This document shows positions 11,176 to 21,965 of a DNA stretch of 64,000 nucleotides, in pieces; positions within the stretch are counted from its first letter, which is position 1; each line of letters starts with the position of its first letter. The stretch lies in the NCBI GenBank assembly GCA_036172665.1, contig JAYKNF010000014.1:3213001-3277000 (forward strand), written 5' to 3'. The notes beneath the pieces are model-generated. The model made no database searches. It was not told the origin of the DNA and saw only the letters and a list, made by a program, of their open reading frames with translations. The DNA is from Prosopocoilus inquinatus (Eukaryota > Arthropoda > Insecta > Coleoptera > Lucanidae). The position numbers were made by a program, and so were the translations under genes.

Positions 11176-11324
11176 CTGTGATGTATCTAAACGATCCTTA
11201 CTTATCTAACATGTTATTTGACGTTTGGATGGACTCCAGTGTGTCCGATGTGAGATACAAAGTTTTGGGACGCAGCAGGAGCTGGAAATAGTTTTAAACG
11301 AAACAACACGTATTAGCGTTGTTC
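11176..11324. repeat. Class III monomer, GTGTC / TTTTGGG subtype
   Basis: This monomer starts with AAACGAT and CTAACATG, then TGGATGG, CCAGTGTGTC, ACAAAGTTTTGGG and CAGGAG. It normally follows a monomer ending in CTTTTGAACGATACACC and precedes the AACCCTG class II monomer. The variant AGTGAGTCTG replaces AGTGTGTC in many copies of the 30-54 kb region. The AACATGTTA core here, extended by the preceding T, forms the perfect palindrome TAACATGTTA. Confidence 0.85.
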
Positions 11325-11920
11325 CTGTGCTGTATCTAATCGATCCTTACTTATCTATCATGTTATTTGACGTTTGGATGGACTCCAGTAACCCTGACGT
11401 GAGATACGAAGTTCTCGGACGCAGCAGAAGCTGGAAATAGTTTTAAACGAAGCAACAGGCATTAGCGTTGTTCCTGTGATGTATCTAATCGATCCTTACT
11501 CATCTATCATGTTATTTGACGTTTCGATGGACTCCAGTAACTCTGATGTGAGATACGACGTTTCCGGACGCAGCAGAAGCTGGAAATAGTATTAAACGAA
11601 ACAACACGTATTAGCGTTGTTCCTGTGATGTATCTAATCGATCCTTACTCATCTATCATGTTATTTGACGTTTGGATGGACTCCAGTAACTAGGATGAGA
11701 GATAGAAAGATTTCGGACGCAGCAGAAGCTGGAAATAGTTTTGAACGAAACAACACCTATTAGCGTTGTTCCTGTGATGTATCTAAACGATCCTTACTTA
11801 TCTAACATGTTATTTAACGTTTGGATACACTCCAGTAAGTCTGATGTGAGATACAAAGTTTTTGGACGCAGCAGGAGCTGGAAATAGTTTTAAACGAAAC
11901 AACACGTATTAGCGTTGTTC
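11325..11920. repeat. Core tetramer module (four ordered subtypes, 596 bp)
   Basis: Four monomers occur in fixed order. 11325-11473 has AACCCTG, TTCTCGG and tail GCAACAGGCATT. 11474-11622 has TCGATGG, TTTCCGG and TAGTATTAAACG. 11623-11771 has AACTAGGATGAG, ATTTCGG, TTTTGAACG and CACCTATT. 11772-11920 has AAACGAT, TAACATG, AACGTTTGGATACACTCC, TTTTTGG and CAGGAG. The last three, or all four, recur in the same order through most of the window, for example near 0.3, 1.3, 4.0, 6.7, 13.2, 18.0, 32.3, 40.2, 48.8, 57.0, 60.9 and 63.8 kb. The subtype with TTTCCGG alone occurs about thirty times. This tetramer looks like the oldest shared building block of all the HOR families; that ranking is inferred from its presence in every one. 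Confidence 0.88.
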
Positions 11921-12300
11921 CTGTGCTGTATCTAATCGATACTTACTTATCTATCATGTTATTTGACGTTTCGATGGACTCCAGTAACTCTGATGTGAGA
12001 TACGAAGTTTTCGGACGCAGCAGAAGCTGGAAATAGTTTTAAACGAAACAACACGTATTAGCGTTGTTCCGGTGATGTATATAATCGATCCTTACTCATC
12101 TATCATGTTATTTGACGTTTGAGTGGACTCCAGTAACTCTGATGAGAGATACGACGTTTCCGGACGCAGCAGAAGCTGGAAATAGTATTAAACGAAACAA
12201 CACATATTAGCGTTGTTCCTGTAATGTATCTAATCGATCCTTACTCATCTATCATGTTATTTGACGTTTGGACAGACTCCAGTAACTCTGATGTGAGATA

Positions 12301-13906
12301 CAAAGTTTTTGGACGCAGCAGGAGCTGGAAATAGTTTTAAACGAAACAACACGTATTAGCGTTGTTCCTGTGCTGTATCTAATCGATACTTACTTATCTA
12401 TCATGTTATTTGACGTTTCGATGGACTCCAGTAACTCTGATATGAGATACGAAGTTTTCGGACGCAGCAGAAGCTGGAAATAGTTTTAAACGAAACAACA
12501 CGTATTAGCGTTGTTCCTGTGATGTATCTAATCGATCCTTACTCATCTATCATGTTATTTGACGTTTGGATGGACTCCATTAACTCTGATGTGAGATACA
12601 AAGTATTTGGACGCAGCAGGAGCTGGAAATAGTTTTAAACGAAACAACACGTATTAGCGTTGTTCCTGTGCTGTATCTAATCGATCCTTACTTATCTATC
12701 ATGTTATTTGACGTTTGGATGGACTCCAGTAACTCTGATGTGAGATACGACGTTTTCGGACGCAGCAGAAGCTGGAAATAGTTTTAAACGAAACAACACG
12801 TATTAGCGTTGTTCCTGTGATGTATCTAATCGATCCTTACTCATCTATGATGTTATTTGACGTTTGGGTGGGCTCCAGTAACTCTGATGAGAGATACAAA
12901 GATTTCGGACGCAGCAGAAGCTGGAAATACTTTTGAACGATACACCACCTATTAGCGTTGTTCCTGTGATGTATCTAAACGATCCTTACTTATCTAACAT
13001 GTTATTTGACGTTTGGATGGACTCCAGTGTGTCCGATGTGAGATACAAAGTTTTGGGACGCAGCAGGAGCTGGAAATAGTTTTAAACGAAACAACACGTA
13101 TTAGCGTTGTTCCTGTGCTGTATCTAATCGATCCTTACTTATCTATCATGTTATTTGACGTTTGGATGGACTCCAGTAACCCTGACGTGAGATACGAAGT
13201 TCTCGGACGCAGCAGAAGCTGGAAATAGTTTTAAACGAAGCAACAGGCATTAGCGTTGTTCCTGTGATGTATCTAATCGATCCTTACTCATCTATCATGT
13301 TATTTGACGTTTCGATGGACTCCAGTAACTCTGATGTGAGATACGACGTTTCCGGACGCAGCAGAAGCTGGAAATAGTATTAAACGAAACAACACGTATT
13401 AGCGTTGTTCCTGTGATGTATCTAATCGATCCTTACTCATCTATCATGTTATTTGACGTTTGGATGGACTCCAGTAACTAGGATGAGAGATAGAAAGATT
13501 TCGGACGCAGCAGAAGCTGGAAATAATTTTGAACGAAACAACACCTATTAGCGTTGTTCCTGTGATGTATCTAAACGATCCTTACTTATCTAACATGTTA
13601 TTTAACGTTTGGATACACTCCAGTAAGTCTGATGTGAGATACAAAGTTTTTGGACGCAGCAGGAGCTGGAAATAGTTTTAAACGAAACAACACGTATTAG
13701 CGTTGTTCCTGTGCTGTATCTAATCGATACTTACTTATCTATCATGTTATTTGACGTTTCGATGGACTCCAGTAACTCTGATGTGAGATACGAAGTTTTC
13801 GGACGCAGCAGAAGCTGGAAATAGTTTTAAACGAAACAACACGTATTAGCGTTGTTCCTATCATGTTATTTGACGTTTGGATGGACTCCAGTAACTCTGA
13901 TGTGAG
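12301..13906. repeat. 12-monomer internal duplication in A1, right copy
   Basis: The second copy of the 1788-bp segment is broken at its end by the 30-bp deletion. In A2 the equivalent copy is intact up to about 20.44 kb, where TTTGGATGG replaces TTTGAGTGG of the left copy. GATGTATC at 12.82 kb differs from GATATATC at 11.03 kb. Confidence 0.87.
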
Positions 13907-13976
13907 ATACAAAGTTTTTGGACGCAGCAGGAGCTGGAAATAGTTTTAAACGAAACAACACGTATTAGCGTTGTTC
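13858..13976. repeat. Truncated monomer, 119 bp (30-bp deletion)
   Basis: The sequence reads GTTGTTCCTATCATG. The counterpart in the next A copy (about 20.38-20.43 kb) carries 30 further bases between GTTGTTCC and TATCATG. A shared C at the edges leaves the exact breakpoint ambiguous by one base. The deletion is private to unit A1 and explains why A1 is 6530 bp and A2 is 6560 bp. Confidence 0.93.
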
Positions 13977-15466
13977 CTGTGCTGCATCTAATCGATCCTT
14001 ACTTATCTATCATGTTATTTGACGTTTGGATGGACTCCAGTAACTCTGATATGAGATACGACGTTTTCGGACGCAGCAGAAGCTGGAAATAGTTTTAAAC
14101 GAAACAACACGTATTAGCGTTGTTCCTGTGATGTATCTAATCGATCCTTACTCATCTATCATGTTATTTGACGTTTGGGTGGACTCCAGTGAGTCTGATG
14201 TGAGATACAAAGTTTTGGGACGCAGCAGGAGCTGGAAATAGTTTTAAACGAAACAACACGCATTAGCGTTGTTCCTGTGATGTATCTAATCGATCCTTAC
14301 TCATCTATCAAGTTATTTGACGTTTCGATGGACTCCAGTAACTCTGATGTGAGATACGACGTTTCCGGACGCAGCAGAAGCTGGAAATAGTATTAAACGA
14401 AACAACACGTATTAGCGTTGTTCCTGTGATGTATCTAATCGATCCTTACTCATCTATCATGTTATTTGACGTTTGGATGGACTCCAGTAACTAGGATGAG
14501 AGATACAAAGATTTCGGACGCAGCAGAAGCTGGAAATAGTTTTGAAGGAAACAACACCTATTAGCGTTGTTCCTGTGATGTATCTAAACGATCCTTACTT
14601 ATCTAACATGTTATTTAACGTTTGGATACACTCCAGTAAGTCTGATGTGAGATACAAAGTTTTTGGACGCAGCAGGAGCTGGAAATAGTTTTAAACGAAA
14701 CAACACGTATTAGCGTTGTTCCTGTGCTGTATCTAATCGATCCTTACTTATCTATCATGTTATTTGACGTTTGGATGGACTCCAGTAACCCTGACGTGAG
14801 ATACGAAGTTCTCGGACGCAGCAGAAGCTGGAAATAGTTTTAAACGAAACAACACGTATTAGCGTTGTTCCTGTGCTGTATCTAATCGATCCTTACTTAT
14901 CTATCATGTTATTTGGCGTTTCGATGGACTCCAGTAGCTCTGATGTGAGATACGACGTTTTCGGACGCAGCAGAAGCTGGAAATAGTTTTAAACGAAACA
15001 ACACGCATTAGCGTTGTTCCTGTGATGTATCTAATCGATCCTTACTTAGCTACTATGTTATTTGACGTTTCGATGGACTCCAGTAACTCTAATGTGAGAT
15101 ACGATGTTTTCGGACGCAGCAGAAGCTGGAAATAGTTTTAAACGAAACAACACGTATTAGCGTTGTTCCTGTGATGTATATAATCGATCCTTACTCATCT
15201 ATCATGTTATTTGACGTTTGGATGGACTCCAGTAACTCTGATGAGAAATACAAAGATTTCGTAAGCAGCAGAAGCTGGAAATAGTTTTGAACGAAACACC
15301 ACCTATTAGCGTTGTTCCTGTGATGTATCTAAACGATCCTTACTTATCTAACATGTTATTTGACGTTTGGATGGACTCCAGTAAGTCTGATGTGAGATAC
15401 AAAGTTTTTGGACGCAGCAGGAGCTGGAAATAGTTTTAAACGAAACACCACGTATTAGCGTTGTTC

Positions 15467-15619
15467 CTGTGCTGTATCTAATCGATCCTTACTTATCTAT
15501 TATGTTATTTGACGTTTGGATGGACTCCAGTAACCAACCCTGACGTGAGATACGAAGTTCTCGGACGCAGCAGAAGCTGGAAATAGTTTTAAACGAAACA
15601 ACACGCATTAGCGTTGTTC
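15467..15619. repeat. Length-variant monomer, 153 bp, A2 copy
   Basis: This is the second copy of the AACCAACCC variant, 6530 bp after the first. Confidence 0.93.
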
Positions 15620-18600
15620 CTGTGAAGTATCTAATCGATCCTTACTCATCTATCATGTTATTTGGCGTTTCGATGGACTCCAGTAACTTAGATGTGAGAT
15701 ACGAAGTTTTCGGACGCAGCAGGAGCTGGAAATAGTTGTAAACGAAACAACACGTTTTAGCGTTGTTCCTGTACTGTATCTAATCGATCCTTACTTATCT
15801 ATCATGTTATTTGACGTTTCGATGGGCTCCAGTAACTCTGATGTGAGATACGACGTTTTCGGACGCAGCAGAAGCTGGAAATAGTTTTAAACGAAACAAC
15901 ACGTTTAAGCGTTGTTCCTGTGCTGTATCTAATAGATCCTTACTTATCTATCATGTTATTTGACGTTTCGATGGGCTCCAGTAACTCTGATGTGAGATAC
16001 GACGTTTTCGGACGCAGCAGAAGCTGGAAATAGTTTTAAACGAAACAACACGCATTAGCGATGTTCCTGTGATGTATCTAATCGATCCTTACTTATCTAT
16101 CATGTTATTTGACGTTTCGATGGGCTCCAGTAACTCTGATGTGAGATTCGACGTTTTCGGACGCAGCAGAAGCTGGAAATAGTTTTGAACGAAACAACAC
16201 GCATTAGCGTTGTTCCTGTGCTGTATCTAATCGATCCTTACTTATCTATCATGTTATTTGACATTTCGATGGACTCCAGTAACTCTGATGTGAGATACGA
16301 CGTTTTCGGACGCAGCAGCAGCTGGAAATAGTTTTAAACGAAACAACACATATTAGCGTTGTTCCTGTAATGTATCTAATCGATCCTTACTCATCTATCA
16401 TGTTATTTGACGTTTGGATGGACTCCAGTAACTAGGATGAGAGATACAAAGATTTCGGACGCAGCAGAAGCTGGAAATAGTTTTGAACGAAACAACACCT
16501 ATTAGCGTTGTTCCTGTGATGTATCTAAACGATCCTTCCTTATCTAACATGTTATTTGACGTTTGGATGGACTCCAGTGTGTCTGATGTGAGATACAAAG
16601 TTTTGGGACGCAGCAGGAGCTGGAAATAGTTTTAAACGAAACAACACGTATTAGCGTTGTTCCTGTGATGTATCTAAACGATCCTTACTTATCTAACATG
16701 TTATTTGACGTTTGGATGGACTCCAGTGTGTCTGATGTGAAATACAAAGTTTTGGGACGCAGCAGGAGCTGGAAATAGTTTTAAACGAAACAACACATAT
16801 TAGCGTTGTTCCTGTAATGTATCTAATCGATCCTTACTCATCTATCATGTTATTTGACGTTTGGACAGACTCCAGTAACTCTGATGTGAGATACAAAGTT
16901 ATCGGACGCAGCAGAAGCTGGAAATAGTTTTGAACGAAACAACACGTATTAGCGTTGTTCCTGTGATGTATCTAAACGATCCTTACTTATCTAACATGTT
17001 ATTTGACGTTTGGATGGACTCCAGTAAGTCTGATGTGAGATACAAAGTTTTTGGACGCAGCAGGAGCTGGAAATAGTTTTAAACGAAACAACACGTATTA
17101 GCGTTGTTCCTGTGCTGTATCTAATCGATACTTACTTATCTATCATGTTATTTGACGTTTCGATGGACTCCAGTAACTCTGATATGAGATACGAAGTTTT
17201 CGGACGCAGCAGAAGCTGGAAATAGTTTTAAACGAAACAACACGTATTAGCGTTGTTCCTGTGATGTATCTAATCGATCCTTACTCATCTATCATGTTAT
17301 TTGACGTTTGGATGGACTCCATTAACTCTGATGTGAGATACAAAGTATTTGGACGCAGCAGGAGCTGGAAATAGTTTTAAACGAAACAACACGTATTAGC
17401 GTTGTTCCTGTGCTGTATCTAATCGATCCTTACTTATCTATCATGTTATTTGACGTTTGGATGGACTCCAGTAACTCTGATGTGAGATACGACGTTTTCG
17501 GACGCAGCAGAAGCTGGAAATAGTTTTAAACGAAACAACACGTATTAGCGTTGTTCCTGTGATATATCTAATCGATCCTTACTCATCTATGATGTTATTT
17601 GACGTTTGGGTGGGCTCCAGTAACTCTGATGAGAGATACAAAGATTTCGGACGCAGCAGAAGCTGGAAATACTTTTGAACGATACACCACCTATTAGCGT
17701 TGTTCCTGTGATGTATCTAAACGATCCTTACTTATCTAACATGTTATTTGACGTTTGGATGGACTCCAGTGTGTCCGATGTGAGATACAAAGTTTTGGGA
17801 CGCAGCAGGAGCTGGAAATAGTTTTAAACGAAACAACACGTATTAGCGTTGTTCCTGTGCTGTATCTAATCGATCCTTACTTATCTATCATGTTATTTGA
17901 CGTTTGGATGGACTCCAGTAACCCTGACGTGAGATACGAAGTTCTCGGACGCAGCAGAAGCTGGAAATAGTTTTAAACGAAGCAACAGGCATTAGCGTTG
18001 TTCCTGTGATGTATCTAATCGATCCTTACTCATCTATCATGTTATTTGACGTTTCGATGGACTCCAGTAACTCTGATGTGAGATACGACGTTTCCGGACG
18101 CAGCAGAAGCTGGAAATAGTATTAAACGAAACAACACGTATTAGCGTTGTTCCTGTGATGTATCTAATCGATCCTTACTCATCTATCATGTTATTTGACG
18201 TTTGGATGGACTCCAGTAACTAGGATGAGAGATAGAAAGATTTCGGACGCAGCAGAAGCTGGAAATAGTTTTGAACGAAACAACACCTATTAGCGTTGTT
18301 CCTGTGATGTATCTAAACGATCCTTACTTATCTAACATGTTATTTAACGTTTGGATACACTCCAGTAAGTCTGATGTGAGATACAAAGTTTTTGGACGCA
18401 GCAGGAGCTGGAAATAGTTTTAAACGAAACAACACGTATTAGCGTTGTTCCTGTGCTGTATCTAATCGATACTTACTTATCTATCATGTTATTTGACGTT
18501 TCGATGGACTCCAGTAACTCTGATGTGAGATACGAAGTTTTCGGACGCAGCAGAAGCTGGAAATAGTTTTAAACGAAACAACACGTATTAGCGTTGTTCC

Positions 18601-18830
18601 GGTGATGTATATAATCGATCCTTACTCATCTATCATGTTATTTGACGTTTGAGTGGACTCCAGTAACTCTGATGAGAGATACGACGTTTCCGGACGCAGC
18701 AGAAGCTGGAAATAGTATTAAACGAAACAACACATATTAGCGTTGTTCCTGTAATGTATCTAATCGATCCTTACTCATCTATCATGTTATTTGACGTTTG
18801 GACAGACTCCAGTAACTCTGATGTGAGATA

Positions 18831-20437
18831 CAAAGTTTTTGGACGCAGCAGGAGCTGGAAATAGTTTTAAACGAAACAACACGTATTAGCGTTGTTCCTG
18901 TGCTGTATCTAATCGATACTTACTTATCTATCATGTTATTTGACGTTTCGATGGACTCCAGTAACTCTGATATGAGATACGAAGTTTTCGGACGCAGCAG
19001 AAGCTGGAAATAGTTTTAAACGAAACAACACGTATTAGCGTTGTTCCTGTGATGTATCTAATCGATCCTTACTCATCTATCATGTTATTTGACGTTTGGA
19101 TGGACTCCATTAACTCTGATGTGAGATACAAAGTATTTGGACGCAGCAGGAGCTGGAAATAGTTTTAAACGAAACAACACGTATTAGCGTTGTTCCTGTG
19201 CTGTATCTAATCGATCCTTACTTATCTATCATGTTATTTGACGTTTGGATGGACTCCAGTAACTCTGATGTGAGATACGACGTTTTCGGACGCAGCAGAA
19301 GCTGGAAATAGTTTTAAACGAAACAACACGTATTAGCGTTGTTCCTGTGATGTATCTAATCGATCCTTACTCATCTATGATGTTATTTGACGTTTGGGTG
19401 GGCTCCAGTAACTCTGATGAGAGATACAAAGATTTCGGACGCAGCAGAAGCTGGAAATACTTTTGAACGATACACCACCTATTAGCGTTGTTCCTGTGAT
19501 GTATCTAAACGATCCTTACTTATCTAACATGTTATTTGACGTTTGGATGGACTCCAGTGTGTCCGATGTGAGATACAAAGTTTTGGGACGCAGCAGGAGC
19601 TGGAAATAGTTTTAAACGAAACAACACGTATTAGCGTTGTTCCTGTGCTGTATCTAATCGATCCTTACTTATCTATCATGTTATTTGACGTTTGGATGGA
19701 CTCCAGTAACCCTGACGTGAGATACGAAGTTCTCGGACGCAGCAGAAGCTGGAAATAGTTTTAAACGAAGCAACAGGCATTAGCGTTGTTCCTGTGATGT
19801 ATCTAATCGATCCTTACTCATCTATCATGTTATTTGACGTTTCGATGGACTCCAGTAACTCTGATGTGAGATACGACGTTTCCGGACGCAGCAGAAGCTG
19901 GAAATAGTATTAAACGAAACAACACGTATTAGCGTTGTTCCTGTGATGTATCTAATCGATCCTTACTCATCTATCATGTTATTTGACGTTTGGATGGACT
20001 CCAGTAACTAGGATGAGAGATAGAAAGATTTCGGACGCAGCAGAAGCTGGAAATAATTTTGAACGAAACAACACCTATTAGCGTTGTTCCTGTGATGTAT
20101 CTAAACGATCCTTACTTATCTAACATGTTATTTAACGTTTGGATACACTCCAGTAAGTCTGATGTGAGATACAAAGTTTTTGGACGCAGCAGGAGCTGGA
20201 AATAGTTTTAAACGAAACAACACGTATTAGCGTTGTTCCTGTGCTGTATCTAATCGATACTTACTTATCTATCATGTTATTTGACGTTTCGATGGACTCC
20301 AGTAACTCTGATGTGAGATACGAAGTTTTCGGACGCAGCAGAAGCTGGAAATAGTTTTAAACGAAACAACACGTATTAGCGTTGTTCCGGTGATGTATAT
20401 AATCGATCCTTACTCATCTATCATGTTATTTGACGTT
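18831..20437. repeat. 12-monomer internal duplication in A2, right copy
   Basis: This equals 17043-18649 shifted by 1788 bp. GGTGATGTATATAATC occurs at both 18601 and 20389. The pair is nested within the 44-monomer unit, a duplication inside a duplication. Confidence 0.88.
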
Positions 20438-21965
20438 TGGATGGACTCCAGTAACTCTGATGTGAGATACAAAGTTTTTGGACGCAGCAGGAGCTGGAAA
20501 TAGTTTTAAACGAAACAACACGTATTAGCGTTGTTCCTGTGCTGCATCTAATCGATCCTTACTTATCTATCATGTTATTTGACGTTTGGATGGACTCCAG
20601 TAACTCTGATATGAGATACGACGTTTTCGGACGCAGCAGAAGCTGGAAATAGTTTTAAACGAAACAACACGTATTAGCGTTGTTCCTGTGATGTATCTAA
20701 TCGATCCTTACTCATCTATCATGTTATTTGACGTTTGGGTGGACTCCAGTGAGTCTGATGTGAGATACAAAGTTTTGGGACGCAGCAGGAGCTGGAAATA
20801 GTTTTAAACGAAACAACACGCATTAGCGTTGTTCCTGTGATGTATCTAATCGATCCTTACTCATCTATCAAGTTATTTGACGTTTCGATGGACTCCAGTA
20901 ACTCTGATGTGAGATACGACGTTTCCGGACGCAGCAGAAGCTGGAAATAGTATTAAACGAAACAACACGTATTAGCGTTGTTCCTGTGATGTATCTAATC
21001 GATCCTTACTCATCTATCATGTTATTTGACGTTTGGATGGACTCCAGTAACTAGGATGAGAGATACAAAGATTTCGGACGCAGCAGAAGCTGGAAATAGT
21101 TTTGAAGGAAACAACACCTATTAGCGTTGTTCCTGTGATGTATCTAAACGATCCTTACTTATCTAACATATTATTTAACGTTTGGATACACTCCAGTAAG
21201 TCTGATGTGAGATACAAAGTTTTTGGACGCAGCAGGAGCTGGAAATAGTTTTAAACGAAACAACACGTATTAGCGTTGTTCCTGTGCTGTATCTAATCGA
21301 TCCTTACTTATCTATCATGTTATTTGACGTTTGGATGGACTCCAGTAACCCTGACGTGAGATACGAAGTTCTCGGACGCAGCAGAAGCTGGAAATAGTTT
21401 TAAACGAAACAACACGTATTAGCGTTGTTCCTGTGCTGTATCTAATCGATCCTTACTTATCTATCATGTTATTTGGCGTTTCGATGGACTCCAGTAGCTC
21501 TGATGTGAGATACGACGTTTTCGGACGCAGCAGAAGCTGGAAATAGTTTTAAACGAAACAACACGCATTAGCGTTGTTCCTGTGATGTATCTAATCGATC
21601 CTTACTTAGCTACTATGTTATTTGACGTTTCGATGGACTCCAGTAACTCTAATGTGAGATACGATGTTTTCGGACGCAGCAGAAGCTGGAAATAGTTTTA
21701 AACGAAACAACACGTATTAGCGTTGTTCCTGTGATGTATATAATCGATCCTTACTCATCTATCATGTTATTTGACGTTTGGATGGACTCCAGTAACTCTG
21801 ATGAGAAATACAAAGATTTCGTAAGCAGCAGAAGCTGGAAATAGTTTTGAACGAAACACCACCTATTAGCGTTGTTCCTGTGATGTATCTAAACGATCCT
21901 TACTTATCTAACATGTTATTTGACGTTTGGATGGACTCCAGTAAGTCTGATGTGAGATACAAAGT

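Larger units (their letters stand above)
10513..12300. repeat. 12-monomer internal duplication in A1, left copy
   Basis: This segment of 1788 bp (12 x 149) repeats directly to the right. Matching marks 1788 bp apart are CTCCATTAACTCTG (10789 and 12577), CTATGATGTTATTTG, CCAGTGTGTCCGATG and AGATAGAAAG. The same pair exists in A2 (17043-18830 and 18831 onward), so it predates the A1/A2 duplication. Confidence 0.9.
8876..15405. repeat. HOR unit A1 (44 monomers, 6530 bp)
   Basis: This is the first copy of a 44-monomer unit. Marks shared with A2 at +6530 include the AACC duplication, the triple GATGGGCTCC run, CTTCCTTATC (10006 and 16536), CTCCATTAACTCTG, GATATATC and CTCATCTATGATG. After the 30-bp deletion at 13858 the offset becomes 6560. 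By eye A1 and A2 differ at very few positions, so the duplication is recent relative to subtype divergence. Confidence 0.9.
15406..21965. repeat. HOR unit A2 (44 monomers, 6560 bp)
   Basis: This is the complete copy without the 30-bp deletion. Its length is 44 x 149 plus the 4-bp AACC insertion. It holds the CTTCCTTATC marker shared with A1 but not A3, so A1 and A2 are closer to each other than to A3. A private change is TAACATATTATTTAACG near 21.17 kb. Confidence 0.9.

Noticed and set aside
11225..11440. 71-codon open frame on the plus strand, repeated identically at 13013-13228, 17755-17970, 19543-19758 and 24315-24530
   Set aside because: It only spans the junction of two adjacent subtype monomers that happen to lack a stop in one frame. 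It recurs because the HOR recurs. 149 is not a multiple of 3, so frame shifts at every monomer, and no ribosome-binding, promoter or conserved protein signal is visible.
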